The notes under the pieces are model-generated. The model searched no databases, was not told the origin of the DNA, and saw only the letters and a program-made list of their open reading frames with translations. A DNA stretch of 64,000 nt from the NCBI RefSeq assembly GCF_051401765.1, contig NW_027480432.1, forward strand, positions 13,162,501-13,226,500, given 5' to 3'. The translations under genes and the position numbers were made by a program. The stretch comes from Calliopsis andreniformis (Eukaryota; Arthropoda; Insecta; Hymenoptera; Andrenidae). Below are positions 10,124 through 21,226 of the stretch, in pieces (within the stretch, counting starts at the first letter, position 1; each line of letters starts with the position of its first letter).

Positions 10124-13100
10124 GATGGAAAGTTGCCCAACACTAACTAACACCAGATCTATAACACAAACTGAGCTTCTACAAGAATTAACAAACACCT
10201 GTCGTTATGATAAAATGCTCAGGCCCAGAGGAGAGAATAATACTATTGATCCAACTAAAGTCTACACTAAAGCTTACATTTACACAATCAAATCGAACAT
10301 GGTCAAAACTCTGGTAAGTTACTTCACTCAATCATAAAATCAGTTGTTCATTATTATTAATATTGAAGTTAATATCATATGGAAAAAAAGAGGGGAAAAC
10401 ATTGCTCATAAGTTGTTCAATGAGACACCTTTCAACCATCTTTCAAATTAAATTCAGGCTTTCATAAATCAAATTCACTTTAAGTGCAAAAGCATTAGCT
10501 CTAAACTGTTCAGGAGCCATCTTTAGAGTTTTATGACCTCTTAAAAATTCTTTTTTTCAGCAATTTGACATTCACATGATGTTACAATTCAGATATTTCG
10601 ATGGCAGATTGAGATTCTCAGAGATTGCTCCGCACTTGAATCAAATACAAGGAGGACAGTCTGCATACAACTTAATCTGGACTCCAGTTGTTTATGTGTC
10701 CAATGAACGCAGTTCTGCTACAGTGGGAAACAGTGCAAAGGATTTACTTGTTTCTGTGGATCCATCGGGCATGGTTGTACTGAATACCAGGTATTTTCAT
10801 CAGTTTTGGCAAATATTCTAAAATTTTTCAAAGTTTAAGTTCAGAATGTAATTCAAACTTTTGAGAATCAAATTTAAGCTTTTGCGAATCATATTTAACT
10901 TTTAGCAAATCAAATTCAATCTCTTGCTTCTCAAATTCAACTCCCCTTTTTTTAGATTTAATCTTTCACATTCCAAATTTAAACTTTTGCGAATTAAATT
11001 CAAACTTTCATACTCAAGTTCAACCTTCTTTCAACTTTAAACTCCACCGAACGAATTAAAGCAATGAGAACTGTGTGTCACAGGTTTGCAAAAGCCTCCA
11101 ATCTCTTAAAAAAAATCTTTCTTTTATCATTCATATCCACATTCAGTCAGAAATTTCTGATAACTAATTTTTCTATTATAGGATTCAAGCAACACTGAAC
11201 TGTGGACTTCGCCTGGAAAAATTTCCTTTTGACGTTCAGGAATGTCCACTTACTTTTGAAAGCTGTACGATGCGCTTCTTGTTCTTCTGCAATCGCAACT
11301 ATTTCAATCCTATGTTCCTCGGTATGAATGGACTTTTTAACTGCAGGGACTCAAAATGTTTTCAACATGGTGTTACTTTGGGACCAAGAGCCAGTTGTGT
11401 TTGCAAAAGAGTTGCATTTAACTGAGTATAAGCTTGTCGATAGATGGGTCAATGCGTCTGAAGTGTTTTATACTCCTGCAGAACAACATTTTGGACACTT
11501 TGGTAGGTATCAAAAGGTTCTAAAAAATATTGGAGATTCTGTGATAATGGGCCTTCTTTGCAACCTTCAATTTTTTATGTTAAATTGTGATTCACAGTAC
11601 TGTGTGAATTGTGATTTATCGTAAAGTGTAATTTATTAACTACTTTTGTACTTTGTGTCTTCTGTATTTCTTGTGTTTTCTTCTTACATATTTTTTGTTT
11701 GCTTAACTAATTTCTTTGTATTTTCTGTTTGCAGCTGGCAATTTCAGTTCAATTAGCATAACATTCAAGTTGGCAAGAGAAATGGGATTCTTCATGATGG
11801 ATTATTATATTCCTTCAATATTGATAGTAGTTATTTCCTGGGTGTCATTTTGGCTGCACATGGATGCGAGTCCACCAAGAATAGTTTTAGGTATTACAGA
11901 ATATATCGCAAAGGCGTTAATATTAGATTACAAAGAAAACCATGTCACTTTTGGAGTTAAAAAATTGCATCTATTATAATAAAATTTCTAAATTTTATAA
12001 AAATGAAATTTGTAGAAAATCTAATTTATTTATGGAAATTTTAAAAATGCAGAAAGTTAAAGAATATGAAAAAGGCAATGTAAAAAAAGATGATACTCAG
12101 CAGATGAACCAAAAATAAAAATTTAGAAATTGAAATGAGAATTTAGAAGTCAAAATGAAGATGTAAAAATAACATGAAAATTGAAATTGTATAAAACTCC
12201 ATAATCTATTAATAAGATTATTATATTTTCAGGATTTATTTCTTTCATTTTAGAATTTTTGCTTTCAGGAACGAATACTATTTTAACATTCATGACTCTT
12301 GCATCGAAAGTGGAAAATTCCTTGCCAAAAGTTTCCTATATAAAAGCCAGTGAAATCTGGTTCCTAGGCTGCACTATATTTCTTTTTGCAGCCATGGTGG
12401 AATTTGCTTTCGTGAACACAATATATCGAAGGAAGTATGAGATTCTTTTTTAAATTATTAGGTCATCCCACAAGTAATGCGTCTTCCTGATTCTTATATG
12501 AATTCAAAAAATGAAAAATCCTTTGAAGACGAGCATAAACAATTATCCAATAAATAGGAAATTCACTAGAATATAATATTCTATACATCTATGACAAAAA
12601 TAACATCATTTATGAATAAAATGATTCTTTGAAGCATTATTTACTATATTATGCAAAAATACTATCAGATTTTTTAGTACAAATTCTCAAAGAAGAATAA
12701 AAAGTTCATCATAACTAATCGTTGCTAATTTTGTATACATAATTTATTTTTATTTTTTATATAGGAAGAATGTGCCTTTGAAAAAGGTGAACAGTAAATA
12801 TATATTAAAATCGACGCTGACGCCGAAATTAGCAAGAAAACAGTTTCAGAAAAATGCAACAGGTTTAGAACGATCTCGTTCTTGGTCTTCACTCGATAAT
12901 TCGAATAGTACTGAACAGGATTATACAAATCAGAATTATCTTACAGTCCATGTGAGTTTAAATTTCGTTAATTCTGACAAATATTAAAAATTAATATAAA
13001 ATATCAACATAAATAATATAAAGTATTAATTTTATTAATGGAAAAAAAGAATTAATTGTAATTGTCTGTTATAAGGGCTCCACCTCCGATTTTGATGATT

Positions 13101-16100
13101 TTCGAATATGTTATGAAGAACATTATTTTGAACAACTTTTTCATTGTAAAAAAATTTACGGACGGTTTTAATTTCCGAAATATTTGCAAAAAGCTATTGT
13201 TATTACTGCAGTAACTTCTGCCTGTACATTGTACATGCACGTCTGTGGCAGCAATGCATGAACCGAGCCCAATTCCACCGCTTATCTATTGTTTCTATGA
13301 ACGCATCGTGACACGGCACCCGGCATACAGCTTATATAACGGGTAAACTAAAAAATTAAACTTGGCCAATTTCAATGTTGAATTTCAACGAAATGTTCAT
13401 TCCATATTTTCCATAATGTTTTCGTACATATCAATATTCTCCTAACAGGAAAAGAAAGGTAGATTAAGGTTGATTCGCACATATCCGTTGCCGTCCAGTT
13501 CGTCCTGTTCCGTTTCATTGGAAAAAACACCATTCCCTTGTTTATAAATGGAGCAATTCACACTCAACGTTTAGTGTCCGTTCGGCAAAAAGGGCGGGTG
13601 GTTCCATTCACATATTAGTTTTATTCCGTCCCGTTCGTAGCCATCCAGTAAGCAGAAATATCGTTACCTTGTTTCTAAATGGAGGAGTTCGCACTTGATT
13701 CATTCTGTCCTATATCCGTTTTTCGCTTTCTGCCGTAGACCGACGGAAGACCTCTTGAAATCGAGCGAAGTAGACCCTTTTTTATTTCCCTGGTGAGTTC
13801 TTGAGTCGAACATTTTAATAGACGTACCACAGGGGACCGTCATAAAAAAAACAGTGGGCTATCTTCTAATAAACATGCAGACACCTATGTATATTTTTCA
13901 TTAGATCTTTATGAAAGTGTTAGTACTAGATTTGTTGTGGTTTCCTGATGAAAATGGTACTAAGCATAACATAATTCGAAATATTTTTAATAATTGTAAT
14001 CAAAAACGTAGGTATATAGGTATTTCAATATAATTACATAATATAATATAATTGTGGGCCTTTTCACACCAACTCGATTACTTTTGCTTTTGAATATTAG
14101 TGATTTTAATAATATTAAAATATATTGTAGTGCACGTGTAATTAAGTAAAAAAATACTAACCCTTAAAATTTTCACAGAGGGTGAATCCTCTACTTTCAC
14201 ATTCTTTGAATTTTCACGAAAATATTTCTATACTACGAAACAGATGGAAGAGTAGAGATAGTTTTTTGTCCGATGAATTGTAAAAATTCAAACGGTTCCA
14301 GGGTTTTTAAAAAGTACAATTTTTTAATGTTTAGAAACTTTTCCATATGCTTCTCATAATCAATGTCGAAACGTCTTCTTGGAAACTTAATTTAGATATG
14401 TGAAAATAGAAGATTAACCACTTAAAATGACTTCAGGAAAGTCAATCTACGACTTCTTTTTACAAAGTAAGAGTAATTTAAAAATAGACAATGGTACGGA
14501 CTAGTATTTGATCAATTTGAAAGAAAAAATTATTAAGCTTATTTAATTGATGTACATTCAAAAATTGTAGTCAGGACAGACTATTAGTTGCGATATGTAT
14601 CCGGTCAGGTCTGATGCAGAAAAGCAACTTCTTTTCTTGTTTTCCTAGTAGAAAATGACAAAACCAGACGTATAATTGTGCGGTGAAAGATACTCGCTGC
14701 ATCACGCCACAGAGAACTAACGGGCACGGACGGATATGTCTGAATCGACCTTTAGAATTGGTCCGAGTTAGGCTCTTTTTAGGGGGTGGAAGTGCAGGGG
14801 AACACTTCGAAATTTTGAACTTTCCCAAAGGCAATGTGTTTGGTGAGTACGCGTATAAACAGAATACAATATAGTAGTAGCAATAGTTTTTTGCAAATAC
14901 ATATCTCGGAAATCAAGGCCGTGCACAAATTTTTTCAAAAAAAGAAAAAGTTGTTCAATATAACGCCCTTTATAACATATTTGAAAATGAACAAAATTGG
15001 AGGTGAAGCCCTTATCGCAGATAATTACCAAATAATATTCAATTAATTCTATTCCATTAAATAAATATCTTATTAAATATAATAGTATTCTATTAACACA
15101 TTCAATACGGGTAACGTAACACACGTCATGACGATTTCCTATTTTGTGGGTCCACTTTCAAGAAATGTGGAGGTGGAAGAAGATTCATGTATCCGAAATT
15201 CGAATGTCCATGAACTTTCAATATGAGATGTGTATAGCAGCATGTAAAGCCGTTTTTTATTTTTTGCATTTCTTACCGTTTTAAACTATTTGTCTACGGG
15301 AAAGTCGCATCAACGTTACGTCACGCCTTTTTTAACCTCTTAAGCACGGCTGAATTTTACGCGGGGCGGTTTGTACGGCAGAGTTCGACGCAAATTACGC
15401 GTAAAACCACTACAGTAGTGTGTCGTTCAAAAAGATGACATCCGCGAAAATCGCTACATGTAGTGGCGCATCGTTCCTAAGAGGTTAAATGAAAAACAAA
15501 TTTTTTGGCCAAAATCCCTTAAAATATTAAAAGTAGCATAAGTGGGTATATTTTACAAAAAAAATCGATTTCCAGCACCAGGAATCTCTATCCATCTTTG
15601 ATGCCGTATTGAATGTGTTAATGACACGGTAATAGATAAAATTAATGAAATTCTATTAGTTTTCATTATAATATTACTATATTATTATTGTTATTAACAC
15701 ATATTCAACTGTATAGCGAAAATTCATCATTTCATCGCCAACAATCAAATGATAAGTATTCATAATTTGTTTCGAGCAATAACGAAATACCGGCCTTTAG
15801 GTAAAGGCGGTATAAAAAAGTCGGTCAGATTTTTCTTAATGTTATTATAATGATGAAGGATAAAGACCTGACTCAGGACAGTGCCATGACCCATGGTTCA
15901 GATATATCCCATGTTTTATGACCCACTCCTGACCTTATATTTTACATTATTGATGGTTTATTTTTAATATTACTTAATTTTCTACCTAATAAAAAATTTT
16001 AACTAATTTTTTCTAATTTAGAGTTTTCCAAGTACTCTGAATATTCCTTCCGTAAAAATCGAAGAAGATAAAGATCAAGAATGCTCAGGAGGAAGCATCA

Positions 16101-16285
16101 TGACTATCAACAGTTCTCCATCGCCGAAACCATTTTCTAGACGAGCAACTTTGGCAAATTTACATAATTTCACGACAATGACACCGCAAGAAATTGCTCA
16201 ATGGATAGACAAACGTAGCAGAATTGTGTTTCCCATCGCTTTTATTATATTTAATATTCTTTATTGGTCCTTTATTTGGATATAG
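10124..16285 (+). CDS. Cys-loop ligand-gated chloride channel subunit (insect group I, pHCl-2-like)
   Basis: Exons are 10124-10313, 10561-10790, 11182-11264, 11347-11502, 11735-11890, 12269-12434, 12765-12951 and 16022-16285 (TAG). All have GT-AG borders and all phases agree, giving about 476 codons. The extracellular domain starts near [11 protein letters not shown]. The Cys-loop is C-x13-C across exon 3 ([15 protein letters not shown]). M1 lies in exon 5 ([14 protein letters not shown]). M2 is [14 protein letters not shown], preceded by PPR where GABA/glutamate anion channels have PAR. M3 is in exon 6 ([12 protein letters not shown]). M4 is at the C-terminus ([16 protein letters not shown]). 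No second loop-C cysteine pair is seen, unlike GluCl or HisCl. The sequence fits the Drosophila CG7589/CG6927/CG11340 group, subunits of pentameric plasma-membrane anion channels. The ligand cannot be read from sequence. The M3-M4 loop (exon 7 and start of exon 8) is Ser/Asn-rich. The signal-peptide exon is missing from this model. Confidence 0.88.
10830..11045. repeat. Degenerate ~25-30-bp tandem repeat in channel intron 2
   Basis: About eight copies of a unit like CTTTTGCGAATCAAATTCAA follow one another with drift. The array is confined to the intron between the exons ending at 10790 and starting at 11182. Confidence 0.5.
13059..15027. mobile_element. Long-TIR DNA element (~2.0 kb) in channel intron 7
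   Basis: Both ends carry the inverted sequence TAATTRTCTG-(6 nt)-AAGGGC, followed by a further ~150 bp of matching inverted sequence (GATTTTGATGATTTTCGAATATG-type on the left, its complement near 14960-15000 on the right). A shorter copy of the same family lies at 35981-36596. Comparing the two shows that about 1.28 kb (13470-14750) is present here and absent there. The interior has no credible transposase. It includes AAATGGAG-containing sub-repeats at about 13490-13740 that resemble 49400-49620. It is likely a non-autonomous element. Confidence 0.75.
15093..15621. mobile_element. piggyBac-like MITE, 529 bp
   Basis: The left end TTAACACATTCAATACGG (18 nt) is matched exactly by its reverse complement at the right end (15604-15621). 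TTAA at each end fits the TTAA target duplication of the piggyBac superfamily. There is no coding capacity. It sits in the last intron of the chloride-channel gene, 65 bp downstream of the previous element. Confidence 0.75.
15332..15488. mobile_element. Second TTAA-flanked MITE nested in the first
   Basis: TTAACCTCTTAAG at the left and CCTAAGAGGTTAA at the right form inverted ends with TTAA borders. The 157-bp element lies wholly inside the 529-bp element, so it inserted later. It is GC-richer than its host DNA. Confidence 0.7.
15622..16021. other. Rest of channel intron 7
   Basis: No gene or repeat was recognised apart from AT-rich sequence leading into the polypyrimidine tract and acceptor before 16022. 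Confidence 0.4.
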
Positions 16286-16292
16286 AAATAGG

Positions 16293-16298
16293 AATAAA
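16293..16298 (+). terminator. Poly(A) signal of the chloride-channel gene
   Basis: AATAAA lies 8 bp after the TAG stop. It is very close to the stop, so a downstream alternative in the AT-rich DNA at 16.3-16.6 kb is possible. Confidence 0.4.
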
Positions 16299-16733
16299 AA
16301 TATTATAATTAAATTAAACTGAAAAAAAATGAATCTACAATTTTATGTATTTTTCTTTATATACTAAATATTATAATTAATTAATTAATTTAATTTAATT
16401 AAAATGAATGAAACAAAACGAAAAAATTACTGTACGATTTTTTTACTAAGACATAATTCATTAATTAATAAATTGACTTAAATCGAATTAGATTTAATTG
16501 TTAATAAATTGATTTAAATCGAATTAAATCAAATTAAGTTAAAAAAAATTATAATGTATTTTTCTTTGTACAGGTTAATTATCTTGCCAGTTCACTCAAA
16601 GCCAGTGTCGCTGCCTAAATACGGCGGCGATAGAACTTTGACTATTATATGAATTGTCAACAAATTTTATTTTCATTTCATAGATACAAGTACACAGGTA
16701 TTTTTACAGGGACGAAACGAGGCACTTATACTT
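16299..16733. other. AT-rich 3' flank of the channel gene
   Basis: It contains repeated TTAATTAATT and TTGATTTAAATCGAATTA blocks (16400-16540). Nothing coding was seen. Confidence 0.4.
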
Positions 16734-17049
16734 CGCGACAAAACTATAAGATATGTATGATTTTGGTGAAAACCCTGATATAAATATACCATTTTTTACA
16801 ATCGGTAAAATATAATGTTAATTCCATAATAAACATATGCATTTTGGTGAAAATATTCGCGAAAGTTATTGTCCAAGTAAAGATTAAGAACAATCGGACA
16901 TGTTTCAGAGAAAAAGGGTGCGACAAAACTATAAGACAAAACTATAATACTTTTTTGCAAAATAAATATTATTTCATAAAAAACAATTTTTGTTCTCTTA
17001 TTAATAATGTGTTCACTTATTAGTACTCCACTCCTATACTCCTATAAAA

Positions 17050-17194
17050 TATGACTTTTCTCCATTTTCTTCTGCATTGTATCTTTTTCTCTGCGAAATT
17101 CAATCGTACTTCTTTGTTTTTGAGTTAATGGTGGATTTATAAGTAGTTTTAATCGTTTTAAATAGTATGCTTTTTTAATAATTCGTTGCACATT
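17050..17194 (-). pseudogene. Tc3-like transposase, middle fragment
   Basis: The reverse strand reads QRIIKKAYYLKRLKLL followed by PPLTQKQRSTIEFRRE. This matches the linker of Tc3-like transposases just before the catalytic domain. The frame stops soon after, and the DDE domain is absent, so the parent copy had already lost most of its 3' part. It is the continuation of the fragment at 20600-20870, separated by nested insertions. Confidence 0.65.
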
Positions 17195-17202
17195 CCTTAT
17201 GC

Positions 17203-17361
17203 TAGTCTGTCTGGATCAGACCTGTCAGGAAAATATCTACCAACGTAGCGAATTTATATCATCTCAGAGTGGGGGTAAGTTGTAGCAGGGAACTGTGACT
17301 AGAGAAGGGGGGTCACTTGACGTTGTAGTTAGCAGGTCTGATCCAGACTCCAGACAGACTA
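17203..17361. mobile_element. 159-bp MITE with 11-bp inverted ends
   Basis: TAGTCTGTCTG at the left pairs with CAGACAGACTA at the right. Just inside, GGATCAGACCTG pairs with CAGGTCTGATCC. There is no coding content. It lies between the Tc3-like fragment and the left end of the Harbinger element. Confidence 0.65.
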
Positions 17362-17827
17362 AGGTAGGAAGCTGGAAACCAACGCGAATGTAGCGATAGT
17401 TCTCGGACTGTTCAAAAAGCGTTCAATCAAAATGCAAATTCTTGAATGTGATTTCTATTACAGCGTAGTATGTTGTTCGAGTTATTTATTTGATTTATCA
17501 TTCTGTTGAAAAACTTCGAGGTGTAAAAATCTTGTCTATTTTTGTCTTGAATTTCCTTCTAATTTCTTGTTGTATCGTGTTGCATTGTTTGTGTCTTGAC
17601 TTTCTGATTAATTTCTTCCAATATTGTGTTGTATTGTTTGTGCCTTGAATTTCCGGTTAATTTCTTGTTATATTGTGTTGCATTGTTCAATTTAAAACTT
17701 TCCACAATTTTGTTCTACATTAATAAACTGAAATCTAAACAACGAAAAATGTCTTCGTCTTAGAGTGACGATGAAATTTTTTTATTGGAGAATGTCTACT
17801 TAAAAATTCAAAAAAGAGAAAGTAGGA

Positions 17828-19595
17828 GTGCACGAAATTAAGCGCGTACATGGAAAATTTGGTAAATACCATCATCTTTCTCTTCAAATAAAATCAGATC
17901 GTAAAAGATTCTTTTCATATATGGGAATGGAGTTGGACACTTTTAATTATATTTTAAATAAAATAGAAAAAGATGTTTACAAAAAAATTGGAACAATTGA
18001 TATTGTCAACCCATCCATCAAGAAGAACGACTAGTAATTTGTTTAAGGGAAGTATTTTTATTGAAATTGTATCATAATTAAGTAGAATTATTAGAAGACC
18101 CCTCTGTCGGCGTGAATGATGTTCATGCGGTATAATGCTTTTAGAAAGGAGTAAATTATCGTTAGACGTCGTAATATAGATGGCGTTTATTACGCCTTGT
18201 TTTTTTTTTGTTTGTTGCATTGCTTTGTCGTTCAGGAACAGTCACAGCTGGAATTGCTGAGTTGTCATCCTAAGAAGTCAAACTGCTAGACTCAGCTGTA
18301 GCTTCCCCCTCAGCCATATCCCAGTCCTCAATATTCATTTCTTTTTCACCACCAATTAGAATTTTTTAATTCATTATAATGTAGAATTATTCTATAAAAA
18401 TTTCGATGTAAAACAATGACGTAAACATTGTTTAATATGAAAGTTTCATAATAAATCTTCGAAGATGCAAAATGGTTTTGGTTACGGATGGTTCTACTCT
18501 TGATACTTATTTTCTATAGGCGTAGATAAATTCCCAGAACTCTTCCGGAGCGTTACGATATCTTTTAAAAAATATAGTTTTTTCATATAGTGCCACCTGC
18601 TCAATCGTTCTTTCACCACCTTTACCCCTGATTGTGGCCGTTTTATTTTAGAAATCGCCAAAGCAAATTAGTCACGCAAATATTTCCATTTTTTTTTAAC
18701 GTAGCCGCTGTAATTAGAGAAAGAAAAAAGACATCCAGTATATAGGGTTTACAAATTACTACTTGCATCCCTTTACTGCTAAGTATTTACTTTTAACTGT
18801 TTTTTCTCTTTTCAATGTTTTTAACTGGATGGTTTATTGTAATTCTGTGATTGTATTTAGATGTTTGGCAACAGGATCGTCCTTCAACGAATTGGTTTTT
18901 GCTTTTCTAATGAGTTTCTCAATGGTTGCACTTTTTGTAAGGGAGGTTACTTCTGCAATATGGGACAATCTTCAACCGCATCATATGTCGGTACCGACAA
19001 AATACGATTTTTTAAGAATTGCCAAAGAAATTTTTTATTTATAGAATTTTTCAAATTGCCTTGAAGCTATCGACGAAAAACATGTATACATTAAGTGTTA
19101 AGAAAGCAAAGCGATGGCGGGACCTTCCAAGCATTCGATATACATATGTATACAATTGGATAGAAACAAAACGTCTTGAAATTCCAGAACCAACAATTTT
19201 GTCTGGAATAAATGTAAAAGCTCCATTTATATTTCAGGGAGCTGAAGCATACCCATTACTTCCATACTTGCTTAGACCGTGTGCGAGGAATGATTGGGTT
19301 ACCGTCGAAGAAAATTTTAACAAAAAATTATCGCGCATGCGCAAATGTGTACATTGTGTCGTTTGGAATTTTATACGCTAAATGGCGTTTACTTGCAAAA
19401 AGTATTGAAACGAACGTTGATACAACAGAGAACATTATAAGATGTATGTATCTTCTACACAACATAATTATAAATAGAGAAGGCGTTCAACATAATTTAC
19501 TCAAAGAGACCACTTGGAAGACCTACAAACCAAGCGAAAAGTATAAAGAGTTTTTACAACATTTATTTTGCGAATGTAGAGCAAATAAAGATTAA
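17828..19595 (+). pseudogene. HARBI1-like Harbinger transposase (frameshifted)
   Basis: The N-terminal part at 17828-18034 reads GKFGKYHHLSLQIKSD, then MGMELDTFNYILNKIE, as in HARBI1-type transposases. The ERLVICLR block follows in another frame at about 18018-18043. After about 800 bp the frame resumes with LATGSSFNELVFAF (18870). The first catalytic block is seen as LEAIDEKHVYIK (19060), the next as GAEAYPLLPYLLRP (19240), and the last as FGILYAKWRLLAKSIETNV (19365) running to TAA at 19593-19595. Several frameshifts and stops make it non-functional. The GDEA motif usual in this family is changed to GAEA, which removes an acidic residue. Confidence 0.75.
18230..18720 (-). pseudogene. Probable Harbinger accessory (Myb/SANT-like) protein relic
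   Basis: Reverse-strand frames in this interval read EMNIEDWDMAEGEATAESSS (18.26-18.35 kb) and RTIEQVALYEKTIFFKRYR (18.55-18.62 kb). Such acidic and SANT-like stretches are typical of the second protein of Harbinger elements, which helps the transposase bind DNA and enter the nucleus. There is no continuous frame. Identification rests mainly on position inside the element and opposite orientation. Confidence 0.35.
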
Positions 19596-20599
19596 AGCTT
19601 TTGAGAGTGAACTTCATTTCCTTGGTGATAATATTTACTTAGTAATATCTAGTTCAATTGAGACAGTAAAATGTTATTATTAAATTTGTTTTGTCCTTTT
19701 TTTTCATGTGATGGTTGTTGTTATATATTTTAAACTGAGACAATTCTTAATCATGATAATAGTAAAATAAATACTGCAGGTACATACCTTCAATGTGCAT
19801 TTCACTGCTCACTTTCTGCCAACACTTCTCCACGTATAATCTATTTGTGTGCTCCTTAAGACGTTTATCCCAAATAGCTCTTTTTCCATATACAAGAGCT
19901 ATTAATTGACCACTATCAATTGTACTCATATTATTTCGTGAGGTCGAACTTGTTTTCACGGCGATACCGATTCGATGTTTGAGAGAGTTCATGGTATATT
20001 AATTTTAAGTCACTGCGTATAAAACCACTTGTATTATTTACAACTAGTAAGTATACCTACCAGCGACTTGGACTCTGGAAAAAATGTTTGCTCGGCGTTG
20101 AATTTGCCAGTGCTTGCAACTGGCATCGATCAGCGTCAAGCAAGCATTCTTTTGCAGCGTCCAAATCGCTGGTAGATATTCATAATCATAAATAATATAT
20201 ATGATGTTATACCCACATTTATCAGAAATAAGGTGGCGATACATACGAACATAAAACTTAAAATTACCTTGAAATGATTCAATACAACACAATATAACAA
20301 GAAATTAACCGTAAATTCAAGACATAAACAATACAACACAATATGACGAGAAATTAACCGGAAGTTTAAGACACAAACAATACAACACAATACAACAATA
20401 AGAAATTAGAAGGAAATTCAAGACACAAATAGACAAGATTTTTACGCCTCGAAGTTTTTCAACAGAATGATAAATCAAATAAATAACTCGAACAAAACAC
20501 ACTACACTCCAATAGAAACCACATTCAAGAAATTTGGATTTTGATTGAACGCTTTTCGAACAGTTCGAGAATCATCACTACATTCGCGCTGGTTTCCAA

Positions 20600-20870
20600 T
20601 TTCTTACGTCTGCACCCTTTACGCTAGTAAGCGCCGAAAACAGGAGCTGGCGAACCAGCTTTGGAAACCAGCGTTTGAAGCGAGAGACACATCTTTCTCG
20701 AGCAGTTGTGATCTTTGGACGTCCACCAGTATATTTCTTTAGATGCTTTTCTTTATTTTTTAAAAAGTTACGTATTGTACAAGGACTTCGCTTTAATATA
20801 TATGAAATTTCTGAAAATGAAAACTTTTTTCTTGCCAATTTTCAAGTACTTTTATTTCTGATTCACTTAA
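20600..20870 (-). pseudogene. Tc3-like transposase, N-terminal DNA-binding fragment
   Basis: The reverse frame contains KFSFSEISYILKRSPCTIRN and then GGRPKITTARERCVSR. This is the helix-turn-helix plus GRPR-like linker of Tc3-type transposases. It breaks off next to the right end of the Harbinger insertion. The downstream half is at 17050-17194. Confidence 0.7.
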
Positions 20871-21226
20871 CTTGATTTCACAAGCCGTTTTACTTTCCAT
20901 TTAATATTAGAATTAATAGTTTTGACAGGATAAGGCACCAAATAGAATAAACTTTCTTACTATAGAGACAAATACGTAAATAACTGCTTTTTACCTTCGG
21001 CTTTCGTGTAATAACGAGTGTCTTAAAGTTTTGTCGCGGATAAAACAACGTTATTTTCATTTCTTGGCTGAGTTCTAGGAATTGCGGTCTCATCATGGTA
21101 TTTCATAGAACTGTGCAGTAAGCTTCTATATGATGTAAACAATAACATTATGAATGCGAGAAGGCAACATTTCTGAGCTAAACAGAATTTTCTCCAATTT
21201 TCATGTGTCTTATAGTTTTATTGTGG

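Larger units (their letters stand above)
17374..20597. mobile_element. Harbinger (PIF) DNA transposon, full-length but dead
   Basis: The ends are GGAAACCARCGCGAATGTAG in inverted orientation. The inverted repeats extend about 300 bp: 17374-17695 mirrors 20270-20597, including AAGCGTTCAATCAAAATSCAAATT and the CTTCGAGGYGTAAAAATCTTGTC block. Each long end also contains three ~60-bp internal repeats built on TTGTGTCTTGAATTTC and AATTTCTTGTTRTATTG. The element carries a transposase relic on the plus strand and a probable accessory-protein relic on the minus strand, the usual two-gene plan of animal Harbingers. It is about 3.2 kb and inserted into the Tc3-like element. Confidence 0.8.
16734..21226 (-). 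mobile_element. Tc3-like transposon with doubled terminal repeats, interrupted
   Basis: The motif CGACAAAACTATAAGA occurs twice at the left end (16735 and 16921). Its complement occurs twice at the right end (TCTTAAAGTTTTGTCG near 21020; TCTTATAGTTTTATTG near 21208). The spacing is about 186-189 bp on both sides. Direct copies within each inverted end are the IR/DR arrangement known from Tc3 and Sleeping Beauty-type elements. A reverse-strand transposase is split between 20600-20870 and 17050-17194. A MITE (17203-17361) and a Harbinger element (17374-20597) sit in the gap. Confidence 0.75.
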
